Shown: positions 1 to 9,046 of the stretch, piece by piece
Layout: each line of letters begins with the position of its first letter
Numbering within the stretch: position 1 is the stretch's first letter
NCBI GenBank assembly: GCA_002701845.1
Contig: NZXG01000038.1
Span: 276,023-340,022 of the forward strand
Direction: 5' to 3'
DNA length: 64,000 bases
Source of the DNA: Pseudomonadales bacterium
GTDB lineage: Bacteria; Pseudomonadota; Gammaproteobacteria; Pseudomonadales; Ketobacteraceae
Notes under the pieces: generated by a model
What the model was told of the DNA's origin: nothing
The model's input: only the letters and a program-made list of their open reading frames with translations
The model's database searches: none
Made by a program: the position numbers and the translations under genes

Positions 1-92
1 GCAACGACTTTATCGTTGCCGGCCACCCGGCCCTGCCCCCGGACAGTGAGTACCGCAACCGCTACTACTTCCGCCACCTGTCGACCTTCTGA
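1..92 (+). CDS. C-terminal end of an unidentified protein (truncated by window edge)
   Basis: An open frame entering from the left edge gives 29 residues and ends at TGA 90-92. The C-terminus is rich in Tyr and Arg and ends in LSTF. No family is recognisable from so short a tail. It is in the same orientation as the GGDEF gene that follows about 100 bases later. The frame is open from base 3 and has codon use like its neighbours, but its reality depends on sequence outside the window. Confidence 0.45.
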   Translation, partial: NDFIVAGHPALPPDSEYRNRYYFRHLSTF

Positions 93-157
93 CCGATCAG
101 TCGCACCGATCATCGGCACCACCGGGCAGACCCGGGCATTTTCTGCTAAACCTGTAA

Positions 158-173
158 GGGAGCCTCTGAACAA
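158..173 (+). repeat. Dispersed 16-bp repeat, copy 1 (GGGAGCCTCTGAACAA)
   Basis: One of three closely similar 16-mers in intergenic sequence of this window. The others are at 23335-23350 and 28041-28056. This copy differs from the copy at 23335 at two positions. It lies between the truncated first gene and the GGDEF gene, just upstream of the chosen start codon. Confidence 0.5.
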
Positions 174-195
174 TAACGAAAAATGCCCTGATTCC

Positions 196-1467
196 ATGAC
201 TCAATTGAAGGTCCCCACGGATAATCTGATGATCACCGACCCGGCATTAAAGCACGAAATCGAATCGGTGCTGGCGTCGGGCTTTCGTTTGTTGCGCTTT
301 CCGGATTTTCTGGAGCATTTTTTTGCCCAGAGTTATCGCCACCTGGCCCTGAATAACATGCTGTCCAATGCCCTCTACCTGGGCATCGTCTACATCGCGG
401 TGGGCCTGGTGGTGTTCGTCCAGTTCGCGGAGCTGGACAAGGGGCTGTTTACCTGGGCCTATCTGGTGGCCGGCCTGGGATTGATCCTGATTAATATCTG
501 CGCCCGCCTGCCGGCGCTGGACAGGGCGTTCCAGTGGTACACCGGGATTACCTCCATGGTGGTGCTCACCACCATCATGGTCAGCGCCGCCAGCATCGAA
601 AACCGTTCCGACATGATGGGCATCCAGGCCATTACCATCTATGGGGTGATCATCGTCTACGCCATGTCGAAGATGCACTTTTTCAATACCGTGATCTGGT
701 GCTTTCTGGCGGGGGTCTGCACGCTGCTGCTCACCCACTGGCTGGCGCTGCCCTACAGCCAGTTCCAGTTCCAGACCTTTTTTGTGTTCGCCAATCTGGT
801 GGGCATGGGTATCGCCTATATCGTTGAGCATCGGGAGCGGGCCATGTTTCTGCAGGGATTGCTGCTGGATATCGACAAGGCGGAGAAGGATCTGCTCAAT
901 CAGCACCTGGAGCGCCTGTCGCGGGAGGATTCTCTCACCGGGCTGGCCAACCGCCGTTATTTTGATGAGCGTCTGAAAATGGAATGGGACCGTTGCCTGC
1001 GGGAGAAAAAACCGCTGTCGGTGATCCTGCTGGATATCGATTTTTTCAAACAATATAACGATCGCTATGGCCATATGGCCGGCGACCACTGCCTGACCCA
1101 GGTGGCCCGGGCCCTGAAAAAAGAGGCCAGCCGCCCGGCGGAACTGGTGGGACGCTACGGGGGCGAAGAGTTTATCCTGCTTTATCCCAATATCGACGCC
1201 ACCCAGATCAAGAATACCCTGGTGCGCATCCAGCAACGTATTGTGGCGCTGGGCATCCCCCACGAATCCTCGAAAGTGATCAAGGTGGTGAGCGCGAGCC
1301 TGGGGGCCGCCACCGCCTATCCGGCGCCGAACCTGGATCCGGAAAAACTGGTGAGTGCGGCGGACCAGATGTTATATAGATCCAAGGAAAACGGCCGCAA
1401 CGGCTGGTCCAGCACGCAGATTTCCCACAGCGAACCGGAGCAGCAGAGCCTGATCAGCCTGCTGTAG
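196..1467 (+). CDS. Membrane-anchored diguanylate cyclase (GGDEF domain)
   Basis: Predicted to make cyclic di-GMP from two GTP at the inner membrane. The 423-aa protein has several hydrophobic helices between about residues 55 and 210, a short coiled linker, then a GGDEF domain. The active-site loop reads RYGGEEF (about 320-326), an active form of the signature. The inhibitory I-site position, eight residues before the GG, reads RPAE instead of RxxD (313-316), so product inhibition may be weak. The open frame extends further upstream to base 16, but that extension is low-complexity and overlaps the preceding gene's end. ATG 196 begins protein-like sequence. The sensory input of the membrane part is unknown. 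Confidence 0.88.
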   Translation: MTQLKVPTDNLMITDPALKHEIESVLASGFRLLRFPDFLEHFFAQSYRHLALNNMLSNALYLGIVYIAVGLVVFVQFAELDKGLFTWAYLVAGLGLILINICARLPALDRAFQWYTGITSMVVLTTIMVSAASIENRSDMMGIQAITIYGVIIVYAMSKMHFFNTVIWCFLAGVCTLLLTHWLALPYSQFQFQTFFVFANLVGMGIAYIVEHRERAMFLQGLLLDIDKAEKDLLNQHLERLSREDSLTGLANRRYFDERLKMEWDRCLREKKPLSVILLDIDFFKQYNDRYGHMAGDHCLTQVARALKKEASRPAELVGRYGGEEFILLYPNIDATQIKNTLVRIQQRIVALGIPHESSKVIKVVSASLGAATAYPAPNLDPEKLVSAADQMLYRSKENGRNGWSSTQISHSEPEQQSLISLL

Positions 1468-1570
1468 CCGGTTGTCGGCAAGCGGCCACGGGAGCGGTCT
1501 GCTGCGGGCTTGGTGCCGGGCCGGGGACATAGTAAGCTGGCGGCATTAACCATAGCTGCAGAGAGATAGC

Positions 1571-2527
1571 ATGAAACGAATACTCGCGGTGGGGGCCGGC
1601 CTGGTACTGCTGGCCGTGGTGTGGCTGGCCTGGCGCCAGCCTGACACCCCGCCCGACTCCAATGCCGTGCCGGTGGCAACATCCCCCTCCCCTCCCCAGA
1701 CTGCAGCTGCCACACCCTTGCCCGCCGCCAATGCAGGCCCCAGAGTGGTGAGCGTACGGGACCAGTCATTGCGGCTGGACGCCGCCGGCAATCTGGTGCC
1801 CGGCCCGGAAGTGCGGTTGTTGTTCACCACCCTGGCCCGGGACCAGGGCCAGGTGGCGGTGGATCTTTGGAAGCAAAACGTGCTGCAGCCCTACCGGGAC
1901 AGTCTGGGCCCGGTGGCCTTCCGCCAGCTGCAGTCGCTGTTGAACCGCTATGTGGAATACGATCTGGCCCTGCAGTTGTTACCCATGGACGGCGTGGCCA
2001 CCCTCGACGACGCCCTGGCTCATATTCGCCAGGTACGGGGGGATTACCTGGGTCCGGCGGCGCAGCCATTGTTTCAGGACTGGCGCCAGCTGGAATCCTT
2101 CACCAGCCAGTTCGTTACTCAGGTGGTGAATCAGGCCCCGGGGGACAACCTGCAGCAAAACCTGCGGGAACAGGCCTATGCCCTGCCCGCCTCGGTACAA
2201 CCCCGGGCCCTGCAGGTGCTGGAGCACAGCGCCGATCTGCTCAACGCACTACCCGGCGCCGAGTCGGATCCCGCGCTGGTGCGGGGCGCGGTGGAACAGG
2301 TGGCGGCCATGGCGTTGATCCAACCCACCTTCGTCTTCAGCGATCCTGAGCCCGGGTTTCTGCAGCAGTACCTGGCCTATCAACAGGCCCGTGAGCAGCT
2401 GCAGCGACAGCAGAACATCAGCTCCGAGCAGGCCCCGGAACTGGTGGCTTTGCGGCACGAGTATTTCACCGACTCCCACAGTGACCGGCTGCGGGCCCGA
2501 ACCCTGGACCGGGCCGAGATGTACTAG
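1571..2527 (+). CDS. Lipase secretion chaperone (Lif/LifO)-like protein, degenerate motif
   Basis: 318 aa with an N-terminal membrane anchor (about 5-21) and a Pro/Ala-rich linker, followed by an all-helical domain. That is the architecture of lipase-specific foldases, which hold secreted lipases on the periplasmic side. The segment LDAAGNLVPGPEVRLLF aligns by eye with the Lif start and its RxxFDY motif: R82 and F85 are kept, but the following Asp-Tyr is Thr-Thr. The C-terminus (LRHEYF...RLRARTLD) also resembles the end of Lif. No lipase gene is adjacent, although one normally precedes it. It may be an orphan or diverged foldase. The stop overlaps the convergent serine hydrolase stop by a few bases. 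Confidence 0.62.
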   Translation: MKRILAVGAGLVLLAVVWLAWRQPDTPPDSNAVPVATSPSPPQTAAATPLPAANAGPRVVSVRDQSLRLDAAGNLVPGPEVRLLFTTLARDQGQVAVDLWKQNVLQPYRDSLGPVAFRQLQSLLNRYVEYDLALQLLPMDGVATLDDALAHIRQVRGDYLGPAAQPLFQDWRQLESFTSQFVTQVVNQAPGDNLQQNLREQAYALPASVQPRALQVLEHSADLLNALPGAESDPALVRGAVEQVAAMALIQPTFVFSDPEPGFLQQYLAYQQAREQLQRQQNISSEQAPELVALRHEYFTDSHSDRLRARTLDRAEMY

Positions 2528-3805
2528 GGCACCAGCTCCAACACATTCAACACAAAGCGTTCCATATCGAAATCCCCCGGTTGATGACTGAAGCCGAAGC
2601 GTACCACCACCACGTCCTCGGCGGGCACCGCCACCACATAGCGGTCATAGGAGCCGATAAAGGCGAACACGTCCGGAGGCAGATCCGGAAACAGGTTCTG
2701 CCCCCGATTGAGCCAGAGCCCGGCACCGTAGTCGTAATTGGTGTCACTGGGCGTCAGCGAGTAGGTCACCCACTGATCCGGCAATATCTGCTGCTCACCC
2801 AGGCGTCCTCCATTCATGTACAGGCGCGCCATTCCGGCCCAGCCCCGGGTGGTAAGATAAACCCCTTCGGCCAGCAGTGGCACGCCGCCATCCGGCGCAA
2901 ATTCCAGCGAGAATGGCCCGCCCAGATCCCAGCCCGGATCAAACCAGTGCGGCACCCGGACCAGGGCGGAAGCGACATTCATATAATCGCCGCTGGAGTA
3001 ATTGAAGCGGCTGTAGGGGGCCACCTCCAGCGGTTTGGAGGCGGCGTAGGCGGCGGGGTCCGCGGTGTTGTAAAACATCTGCCCCTGATCATTGTCCGGG
3101 CCCAGGGCCGCTTCGTGCCACCGCAATCCGCTGCTCATCCGCAGACTCCTGTCCCAGGTCACCAGCGACCGCTGATCCTGATCCCACCCGGGCAACAGCA
3201 GGGCGTCATCCACGGCCACTACCCCCCGGGCCGCCAACCGGCCCACCAGCAGGTTGGCAAAGCTTTTGGACATGGAGAAGCCTTTGAGCGGTGATTCGGA
3301 GCCCAGGCCGTCCCGGTAGGCCTCCGCCACCACCTGGTCCCCCTGCAGCACCAGGCTAGCGGTGGTGTACTCCGGCGCCCCCACGGCAATGACCGTATCC
3401 AGATAGCCCTGCAATGCCGAGCGCGGCGCCAGCGCATCCAGCAGCGGCGCCGGAACCGCCGGCGGCTGCGGTAACAGTGGCGCATGCAGGACATCGACGG
3501 GATTAAAGGTTGCGACAGTCGCCGGCAGGGTCCGGTGCCGCCCGCTGGGTGGAGACCCAGGGAAACCAGAAGTTGTCCACCGCCACCGCACCGTTATCCT
3601 GCAGTTTCACCTGCCAGCTGTTCTGGATCAGCGGCGCCACGTTACTGACGTAATCGCTGGCAGCCTGGGGCAGATACCCCTCCTGCCAGATAGCCGCACA
3701 GACATTCTTGGCCACGTAGCGCCCCAACAGCGGCAAATCCTTTGCATTGTCACAGCCGGCCAGCAGACTCAGCGGCAACAGCCAAGCACCCCATTTGCTT
3801 GTCAT
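2524..3805 (-). pseudogene. Lipoprotein serine hydrolase (class C beta-lactamase-like), split by a frameshift
   Basis: Two overlapping minus-strand frames make one protein. The first starts at ATG 3805 after a GGGGAAG ribosome site. It has a lipoprotein signal (LSLLAGC) and runs about 100 residues to a TAA at 3503. The second frame continues from about 3510 to 2524. It carries the beta-lactamase/penicillin-binding fold with the SxxK motif as SMSK (about 3265-3276) and a YSS motif in place of YxN. Joined, they give about 425 aa, the usual size of such lipoproteins. The frames switch at CAACCTTTAATCCC, where a one-base indel would restore reading. Either the gene is inactivated or this is a sequence error. 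The substrate is unknown; esterase or peptidase activity is typical of the family. Confidence 0.75.
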
Positions 3806-4055
3806 ATTCTTCCCCAATGTTGAACTCCGGCAAATCACCGGTTGCAGCTCTCACTCTAATCAGTGCCGCGCGGCGGGACAATACCGCCTGTCGGACTGCC
3901 CGTAACCCGCCCCGGCAGGGTGCCGGACCCGTGCGCCTAAGCGGGTTATTTTTGCCCGGATCGCGCCGGATTCCGTGCCGAACCGCGAAAGCTTTCCTAG
4001 ACTTTCTGTTAATTCGGTTAACGCCAACACTCAGCACTCAAGCAAAGGATCTGCC

Positions 4056-6668
4056 ATGCGCGTCAACATGCCGGTGACCCAGCACGAGGTCAAACTCGCC
4101 CCGGGCCAGACCATCGTTTCCAAAACCACCCCCAAAGGGGTGATCACTTACATCAATCGGGATTTCGTCGAGATCAGTGGCTATTCCGAGGCGGAATTGA
4201 TCGGCCAGGCTCATAACCTAATCCGGCATCCGGACATGCCCCAGGCGGCGTTCCAGGACCTCTGGGAGACGGTGCAGGCCGGCAAACCCTGGCGCGGTAT
4301 CGTCAAGAACCGCTGCAAGAACGGCGATCACTATTGGGTGGAGGCCAACGTCATTCCGATCTGGGCCAACGGGGAGATCGTGGAGTTCATGTCGGTGCGT
4401 CATGGCGCCAGCGACGCCCAGGTTCGGGATGCGGAGGCGCTCTACGCGCAGCTCAACGCCGGCGCCACTGTGGCACCCCCGCCCTGGCACCGGGCCGCCG
4501 ACCACTTCCGACAATGCTCCCTGCAGGCCAAGCTGAGCTGGATTCTGGGGGCCTTCGGCGCGGTGCTGGGGGCGCATTACCTGGTGTCCGGGCAGCCATT
4601 ACCCTGGCCTTATCTGCTGACCCTGGGTCTGCTGGTGGCGGCATTGTTTGTGTTTCTGCGTCAGTGCGTGGTGGCGCCCATGGAACGGGCGGCCCAGTCC
4701 CTGCGTCGCATCAGCAGCGGCGATTTTGATGTGGCCCTGCCGGTGGATCAGAACGACGAGCCCGGTCGGGTGCTGCAGGGCATGCAGTGCATGATGGTCA
4801 AACTGAATTTCGAACTGGAAAATACCCGGCGGGTGGCCAATGAGGCATTGCGGGTGAAAAACGCCCTGGATGTTTGTGACACCAACGTCATGCTGGCGGA
4901 TGAAGATTACAACATCATTTATATGAACCAGTCTCTGATGCGGATGATGCAACGCGCCGAAGCGGATCTGAAGACCGAGCTTACACACTTCGCCGCGGAT
5001 CAACTGATGGGCACCAACATGGACATCTTCCACAAAGACCCGTCCCATCAACGCCGCCTGCTGGACCAGGCCACCAAAACCCACCGCAAACAGGTGGAAG
5101 TGGGTGGCCGCACCATCGTGATCATCGCCACGCCGGTGTTTGCCGACGACGGGCAACGGCTGGGCACGGTCATCGAGTGGCTGGATCGCACTGACGAATT
5201 GCGGGATGCGGAGACCCGACGTCAGGCCGAGCAGGAACGGCTGGATGCCGAACGCCGGGTGGCTGATGAAAACGCCCGTATCCGCCAGGCCCTGGACTCG
5301 GTTTCCGCCAATGTGATGGTGGCGGACCGGGATTTGAATATTGTCTTTACCAATTGCGCGGTGCTGGACATGATGAGCCGGGCCGAAGCCGACATTCAAA
5401 AGGAATTACCCCAATTTCAGGTGGCCGGTCTGATGGGCACCAATATCGACATCTTTCATAAGAATCCGGCCCACCAACGGCAATTGCTGCGGGATCTACA
5501 GGAGCCGGTGCAATCCAGCTTCGTACTGGGTGGGCGCACGCTCACGGTTCATGCCAGCCCGGTACGGGACGCTGCCGGCACCCCCATCGGCACCGTGGTG
5601 GAATGGGCCGACCGCACCGAAGAGGTGGCCATCGAACAGGAGTTGGATCAGATGATCAGCGCCGCCACCCGGGGCAATCTGTCCCAGCGCGCCGCCATCG
5701 AGGGCCGCTCCGGTTTCTTCCTCACCATGAGCCGGGGGATCAATCAACTGCTGGATATTTGCGAGGAGGTGATGGGCGAAATGGGTCGCATCATGCAACT
5801 GATTTCCGAAGGGGATCTGACCCAGACCATTGAGCGGGACTACCAGGGCGAATTTGGCCGCCTGAAGGACAACGTCAACAACACCGTGCACCGGCTGGTG
5901 AGCATCGTCGGCGAGATCAACGAGGCCTCGGTGGCGGTGGAACAGGGCGCCAATGAAATTGCCCACGGCAACGCCGATCTCAGTCAACGCACGGAGGAAC
6001 AGGCGTCCTCTCTGGAACAGACCGCCTCCAGTATGGAGCAGATGACCAGTGTGGTCAGCCAGAGTGCGGAGAACGCCCGCCGGGTTGAGACCCTGGCCAC
6101 CAACACCCGGCAGCACGCTCTGGCCAGCGGTGAAGTGGCAAACCAGGCGGTGGCGGCCATCAACGACGTCAACGACAGCAGCAAACGCATTGCCGATATC
6201 ATCGGGGTGATCGATGAAATCGCCTTCCAGACCAATCTGCTGGCACTGAACGCGGCGGTGGAAGCGGCCCGCGCCGGCGAGCAGGGCCGGGGCTTCGCGG
6301 TGGTGGCGGGCGAGGTTCGCACCCTGGCGCAACGCTCCGCCAACGCCGCCCGGGAAATCAAGGGCCTGATTCAACAAAGCGTCGGTCAGGTGGAAAACGG
6401 CACCACCCGGGTGCAGGAATCCGGCCGCATGTTGCAGGAAATCATCGGTTCCATCAACGAGGTGAGCAACCTGATCTCCGAGCTGGCGCAATCCGCCCAG
6501 GAGCAGACCAGCGGCATCCAGCAGGTGAATCTGGCGGTGAGCCAGATGGACGAGATGACCCAACAAAACGCGGCCCTGGTGGAGCAGGCCTCCGCTGCCA
6601 GCGAGGCCATGGCGGACCAGGCCCGACGGCTACGGGAACAGATCAGCTTTTTCCGCGCCGGCCACTGA
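4056..6668 (+). CDS. Methyl-accepting chemotaxis protein with Aer-like PAS domain
   Basis: 870 aa. The N-terminal PAS domain (about 12-115) carries the Aer-type stretch [10 protein letters not shown]...[10 protein letters not shown], typical of FAD-binding redox sensors. Two membrane helices follow (about 161-177 and 184-202), then HAMP (203-255), two similar PAS-like domains (about 272-395 and 410-525, each with a GTNxDIFHK motif), a second HAMP-like segment and the cytoplasmic signalling domain. The hairpin tip reads [20 protein letters not shown] (about 720-740). It should signal to CheA/CheW, which are not in this window. ATG 4056 follows an AAAGGA site, so the longer frame from 3975 is not needed. 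The gene is divergent from the broken hydrolase. Confidence 0.93.
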   Translation: MRVNMPVTQHEVKLAPGQTIVSKTTPKGVITYINRDFVEISGYSEAELIGQAHNLIRHPDMPQAAFQDLWETVQAGKPWRGIVKNRCKNGDHYWVEANVIPIWANGEIVEFMSVRHGASDAQVRDAEALYAQLNAGATVAPPPWHRAADHFRQCSLQAKLSWILGAFGAVLGAHYLVSGQPLPWPYLLTLGLLVAALFVFLRQCVVAPMERAAQSLRRISSGDFDVALPVDQNDEPGRVLQGMQCMMVKLNFELENTRRVANEALRVKNALDVCDTNVMLADEDYNIIYMNQSLMRMMQRAEADLKTELTHFAADQLMGTNMDIFHKDPSHQRRLLDQATKTHRKQVEVGGRTIVIIATPVFADDGQRLGTVIEWLDRTDELRDAETRRQAEQERLDAERRVADENARIRQALDSVSANVMVADRDLNIVFTNCAVLDMMSRAEADIQKELPQFQVAGLMGTNIDIFHKNPAHQRQLLRDLQEPVQSSFVLGGRTLTVHASPVRDAAGTPIGTVVEWADRTEEVAIEQELDQMISAATRGNLSQRAAIEGRSGFFLTMSRGINQLLDICEEVMGEMGRIMQLISEGDLTQTIERDYQGEFGRLKDNVNNTVHRLVSIVGEINEASVAVEQGANEIAHGNADLSQRTEEQASSLEQTASSMEQMTSVVSQSAENARRVETLATNTRQHALASGEVANQAVAAINDVNDSSKRIADIIGVIDEIAFQTNLLALNAAVEAARAGEQGRGFAVVAGEVRTLAQRSANAAREIKGLIQQSVGQVENGTTRVQESGRMLQEIIGSINEVSNLISELAQSAQEQTSGIQQVNLAVSQMDEMTQQNAALVEQASAASEAMADQARRLREQISFFRAGH

Positions 6669-6689
6669 TTGCGGGTCAGGCACGGTTCG

Positions 6690-6721
6690 GTCAGCAGGCG
6701 GCCGATGGCTCGCCCGCTGAC
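6690..6721. terminator. Stem-loop between convergent genes
   Basis: GTCAGC-A-GGCG pairs with CGCC-C-GCTGAC around a 10-base loop, giving a 10-bp stem with one mismatch between the stops of the chemoreceptor and the MAPEG gene. It lacks a T-run on either side, so it may be a weak terminator or an mRNA-end stabiliser. Confidence 0.45.
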
Positions 6722-6742
6722 GAATCTCGGGGTCAACGGGCG

Positions 6743-7117
6743 TTAGGCGCTTACCACAAACAACCCCAGCACACAGAAAAACGCCAGCGACCAGCACAGG
6801 GAGCGCAGTTTAGGCATGTCCGCCACGTACAGGTAGCCATAAAAAATCCGCAACACAATAAAGTTCACCGCCAGCAGATCCACCCAAAACTGCGGAGCCC
6901 CCGCCAGGTGCGCGATGATCACCGCCCCAATAAACCCGGGCATGGCTTCGAAGGTGTTCTGCTGGGCCCAGTTGGCCCGCGCGCCCCGGCCATCCAGTTC
7001 GTTGAGCCAGGCCCGGGGCCGACTGTTATCGAAACCCTTCCTACTGCCCTTGGCGATACCGGTAAACGGCAACGGCAGCAACACCATGATAAACACACAC
7101 CAGTAGGCAATGGTCAT
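6743..7117 (-). CDS. MAPEG-family membrane protein
   Basis: 124 aa with four predicted membrane helices. It carries the bacterial MAPEG pattern: an R-A-NWAQQNTFEAMPGF segment after the first helix and RIFYGYLYVAD in the third. Relatives include microsomal glutathione transferases and many bacterial proteins of unknown substrate. ATG 7117 begins directly at the first helix (MTIAYWCVFIMVLLPLP). The longer frame to 7267 adds a non-conserved leader and is rejected. It is a single gene transcribed leftward, divergent from bfd. Confidence 0.8.
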   Translation of the reverse strand: MTIAYWCVFIMVLLPLPFTGIAKGSRKGFDNSRPRAWLNELDGRGARANWAQQNTFEAMPGFIGAVIIAHLAGAPQFWVDLLAVNFIVLRIFYGYLYVADMPKLRSLCWSLAFFCVLGLFVVSA

Positions 7118-7353
7118 AACACCCCCTTTTTTGTTGTTGGTGGCAAAGCCGACAGTGGCCACTGGGCATGGTATCACTCCCACCCGGAATGCGGGAATAT
7201 TGTCGCATTCCCGACAACCGGAGGATCCCGCAGCCTGCTCCTCAAGGATGCCCCTCAATGGTTTCAAAGGCTTAGCCGGGCACGCGCCATGCCAAAAGCT
7301 GGCAAAGGATTTGCTGATAACGTGCAGGCTAAGAACCGTGGGGAGAACCGTGG

Positions 7354-7557
7354 ATGTACGTGTGTCTGTGCAAGGAGATCACCGAGCGTCAGCTGCGCGC
7401 CAGTATCCGCCAGGGTGCCTGTGACTTCGGTCAGGTGAAACGCCAGTGCAACCGGCTGGGGGGTAAATGCGGTAAGTGCCTGGGGGAGGCCCGCCTGATC
7501 GTGCAACAGGAACTGGGCCGGAATCAACAATTCGTTCCCTGCGACGCTGTGTCCTGA
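7354..7557 (+). CDS. bfd: Bacterioferritin-associated ferredoxin
   Basis: 67 aa with the [2Fe-2S] ligand spacing of Bfd: C4, C6, C39 and C42. Bfd binds bacterioferritin and passes electrons to its haem so that stored ferric iron is released. The length is typical (about 64-72 aa). ATG 7354 follows a GGGGAGA site. Bacterioferritin itself is not next door. A protease gene follows, with its longest frame starting immediately after this stop. Confidence 0.93.
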   Translation: MYVCLCKEITERQLRASIRQGACDFGQVKRQCNRLGGKCGKCLGEARLIVQQELGRNQQFVPCDAVS

Positions 7558-7605
7558 TTGCGGACTGTGATAATGTTTCGATTCCCTTTCAGGAAGCGAA
7601 AAGTC

Positions 7606-8340
7606 ATGCCAGCCGTTGAACCCATTCTGCTCACCGTTACCCAGATCAGCACCATGAACCAGGGGCAGGTGATGACCAACGCCACCGGTTTTTTCTTTGC
7701 CCGTGGGGAACGCCTCTTCCTGATCACCAGCCGCCACGTGGTGATCAATGAGCCCACCAATCATCGCCCGGATCAACTGCAGATCGATGTCTATGTGGAT
7801 ACGGACAACCTGGCCAAAACCGTCAGTTTTTCCATTCCTCTGTATCGGGACAAGCAGGCCCTGTGGAAACAGGGTAGCGACAGCTCCGGCCTGATCGATG
7901 TGGCGGCCATTCCCCTGCAGCGGGATGCGCTCCCCGAAAGCATGGTGTACCGGGCCTTTACGCCGGACACCCTGTGTCAGCCGGAAGCCACCGTGGAGGT
8001 GGGTTCCCCGCTGATGGTGGTGGGCTTTCCCCTGGGCTTTGCCGACACGCTGCATCATCTGCCGGTGGTACGACAGGCGGTGCTGGCCTCTTCTTTCGGC
8101 CTGCGGTTTCAGGGCATGGGGTATTTCCTTACCGATGCCCTCACTCATCGTGGCATCAGCGGGGCGCCGGTGGTGATGCGCATCGACAAAAGTTCCCCCC
8201 GGGAGCCGGATTTTCACTGGCTGCTGCTGGGGGTGCACTCCTCCCGGCTGGACGTGGGCACCCGCGACCTGAATGAAGACGAAGCCCTGGGTCTGAACTG
8301 CGCCTGGTACGCCGATATCATCATGACCCTAACGGAGTAA
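7606..8340 (+). CDS. Trypsin-fold serine peptidase
   Basis: 244 aa. A chymotrypsin-like triad is visible: H44 in TSRHVV, D98 in LIDVAAIP and S185 in RGISGAP (GxSGxP). There is no signal peptide or membrane segment, and no PDZ domain as in DegP, so it may be cytoplasmic or a stand-alone stress peptidase. The chosen ATG 7606 has AGGAAG nine bases upstream; earlier ATG codons in frame lack this. Its last 20 bases overlap the end of sfsA on the opposite strand. The substrate is unknown. Confidence 0.8.
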   Translation: MPAVEPILLTVTQISTMNQGQVMTNATGFFFARGERLFLITSRHVVINEPTNHRPDQLQIDVYVDTDNLAKTVSFSIPLYRDKQALWKQGSDSSGLIDVAAIPLQRDALPESMVYRAFTPDTLCQPEATVEVGSPLMVVGFPLGFADTLHHLPVVRQAVLASSFGLRFQGMGYFLTDALTHRGISGAPVVMRIDKSSPREPDFHWLLLGVHSSRLDVGTRDLNEDEALGLNCAWYADIIMTLTE

Positions 8341-9046
8341 CGGGCTCCAGCACCACCGGCAGCGGCTGGTGCAGCCGAATTTCATCGGCACTGAGCTGAC
8401 ACTGCCAGGCCAGTATCTCCACCCCGGCCCGGTGTGCCTGACGCAGCGCGGCGCCGTAGGCCGGGTCAATATGGTCCGCCGGCCTGGCCTCCACCACGCC
8501 GCTGTGCTGCACACAGAAAAACAACACGGCCCGGTGGCCCGCCGCCACCATGGCTTCCAGTTCCCGCAGGTGTCTGCGTCCCCGCTCGGTGACCGCATCC
8601 GGGAAATAACCGATTTCCCCCTCCCCCAGGGTCAGGTTTTTCACTTCCACGTAGCAACGTACGGAGGGAGCTTTCAGTAACAGATCGATGCGGCTGTTTT
8701 CGCTGCCGTACTTCACCTCGCTGCACACCTGTTCATAACCGGCCAGCTCCGGAATCACGCCGGCCAACACCGCTTCCTTGACCAACGCGTTGGCACGGCC
8801 AGTGTTAATGCCGGCAATGGCCTTGGGCCCCACCTGCACCAGTTCCCAGGTGTGCCGGTATTTGCGTTTGGGATTGCCACTGTCGGAATACCACACGGTG
8901 CTGCCGGGCGCCTGGCAGTTTTTCATGGAGCCGGTGTTGGGGCAGTGCAGGGTCAACTCCGTGCCGTCGGCAAGGGTGATATCCGCCAGAAAACGTTTGT
9001 AGCGCCGCACCAGGGTGCCTGTCGCCAAGGGCGGATCAAACTTCAC
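8321..9046 (-). CDS. sfsA: SfsA family protein (sugar fermentation stimulation homologue)
   Basis: 241 aa, usual length. It has the family hallmarks LVRRYKRFLADI, CPNTGSM, W..VQVGP..IAGINT and YVEVKNLTL..., the last belonging to a nuclease-like fold. In E. coli SfsA is described as a DNA-binding protein affecting maltose metabolism; the biochemical role is unclear. The start is GTG 9046, with AGGAGG just upstream inside the preceding aminotransferase gene. The two genes overlap by 11 bases, which implies translational coupling. Confidence 0.92.
   Translation of the reverse strand: MKFDPPLATGTLVRRYKRFLADITLADGTELTLHCPNTGSMKNCQAPGSTVWYSDSGNPKRKYRHTWELVQVGPKAIAGINTGRANALVKEAVLAGVIPELAGYEQVCSEVKYGSENSRIDLLLKAPSVRCYVEVKNLTLGEGEIGYFPDAVTERGRRHLRELEAMVAAGHRAVLFFCVQHSGVVEARPADHIDPAYGAALRQAHRAGVEILAWQCQLSADEIRLHQPLPVVLEPVTPLGS

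Noticed and set aside
247..1263. 338-codon minus-strand frame opposite the GGDEF gene
   Set aside because: His/Gln-rich shadow of a GC-rich gene; no motif, and the plus-strand frame has the GGDEF signature.
5496..6566. 356-codon minus-strand frame inside the chemoreceptor
   Set aside because: Antisense shadow rich in His and Gly, no ribosome site or family resemblance.
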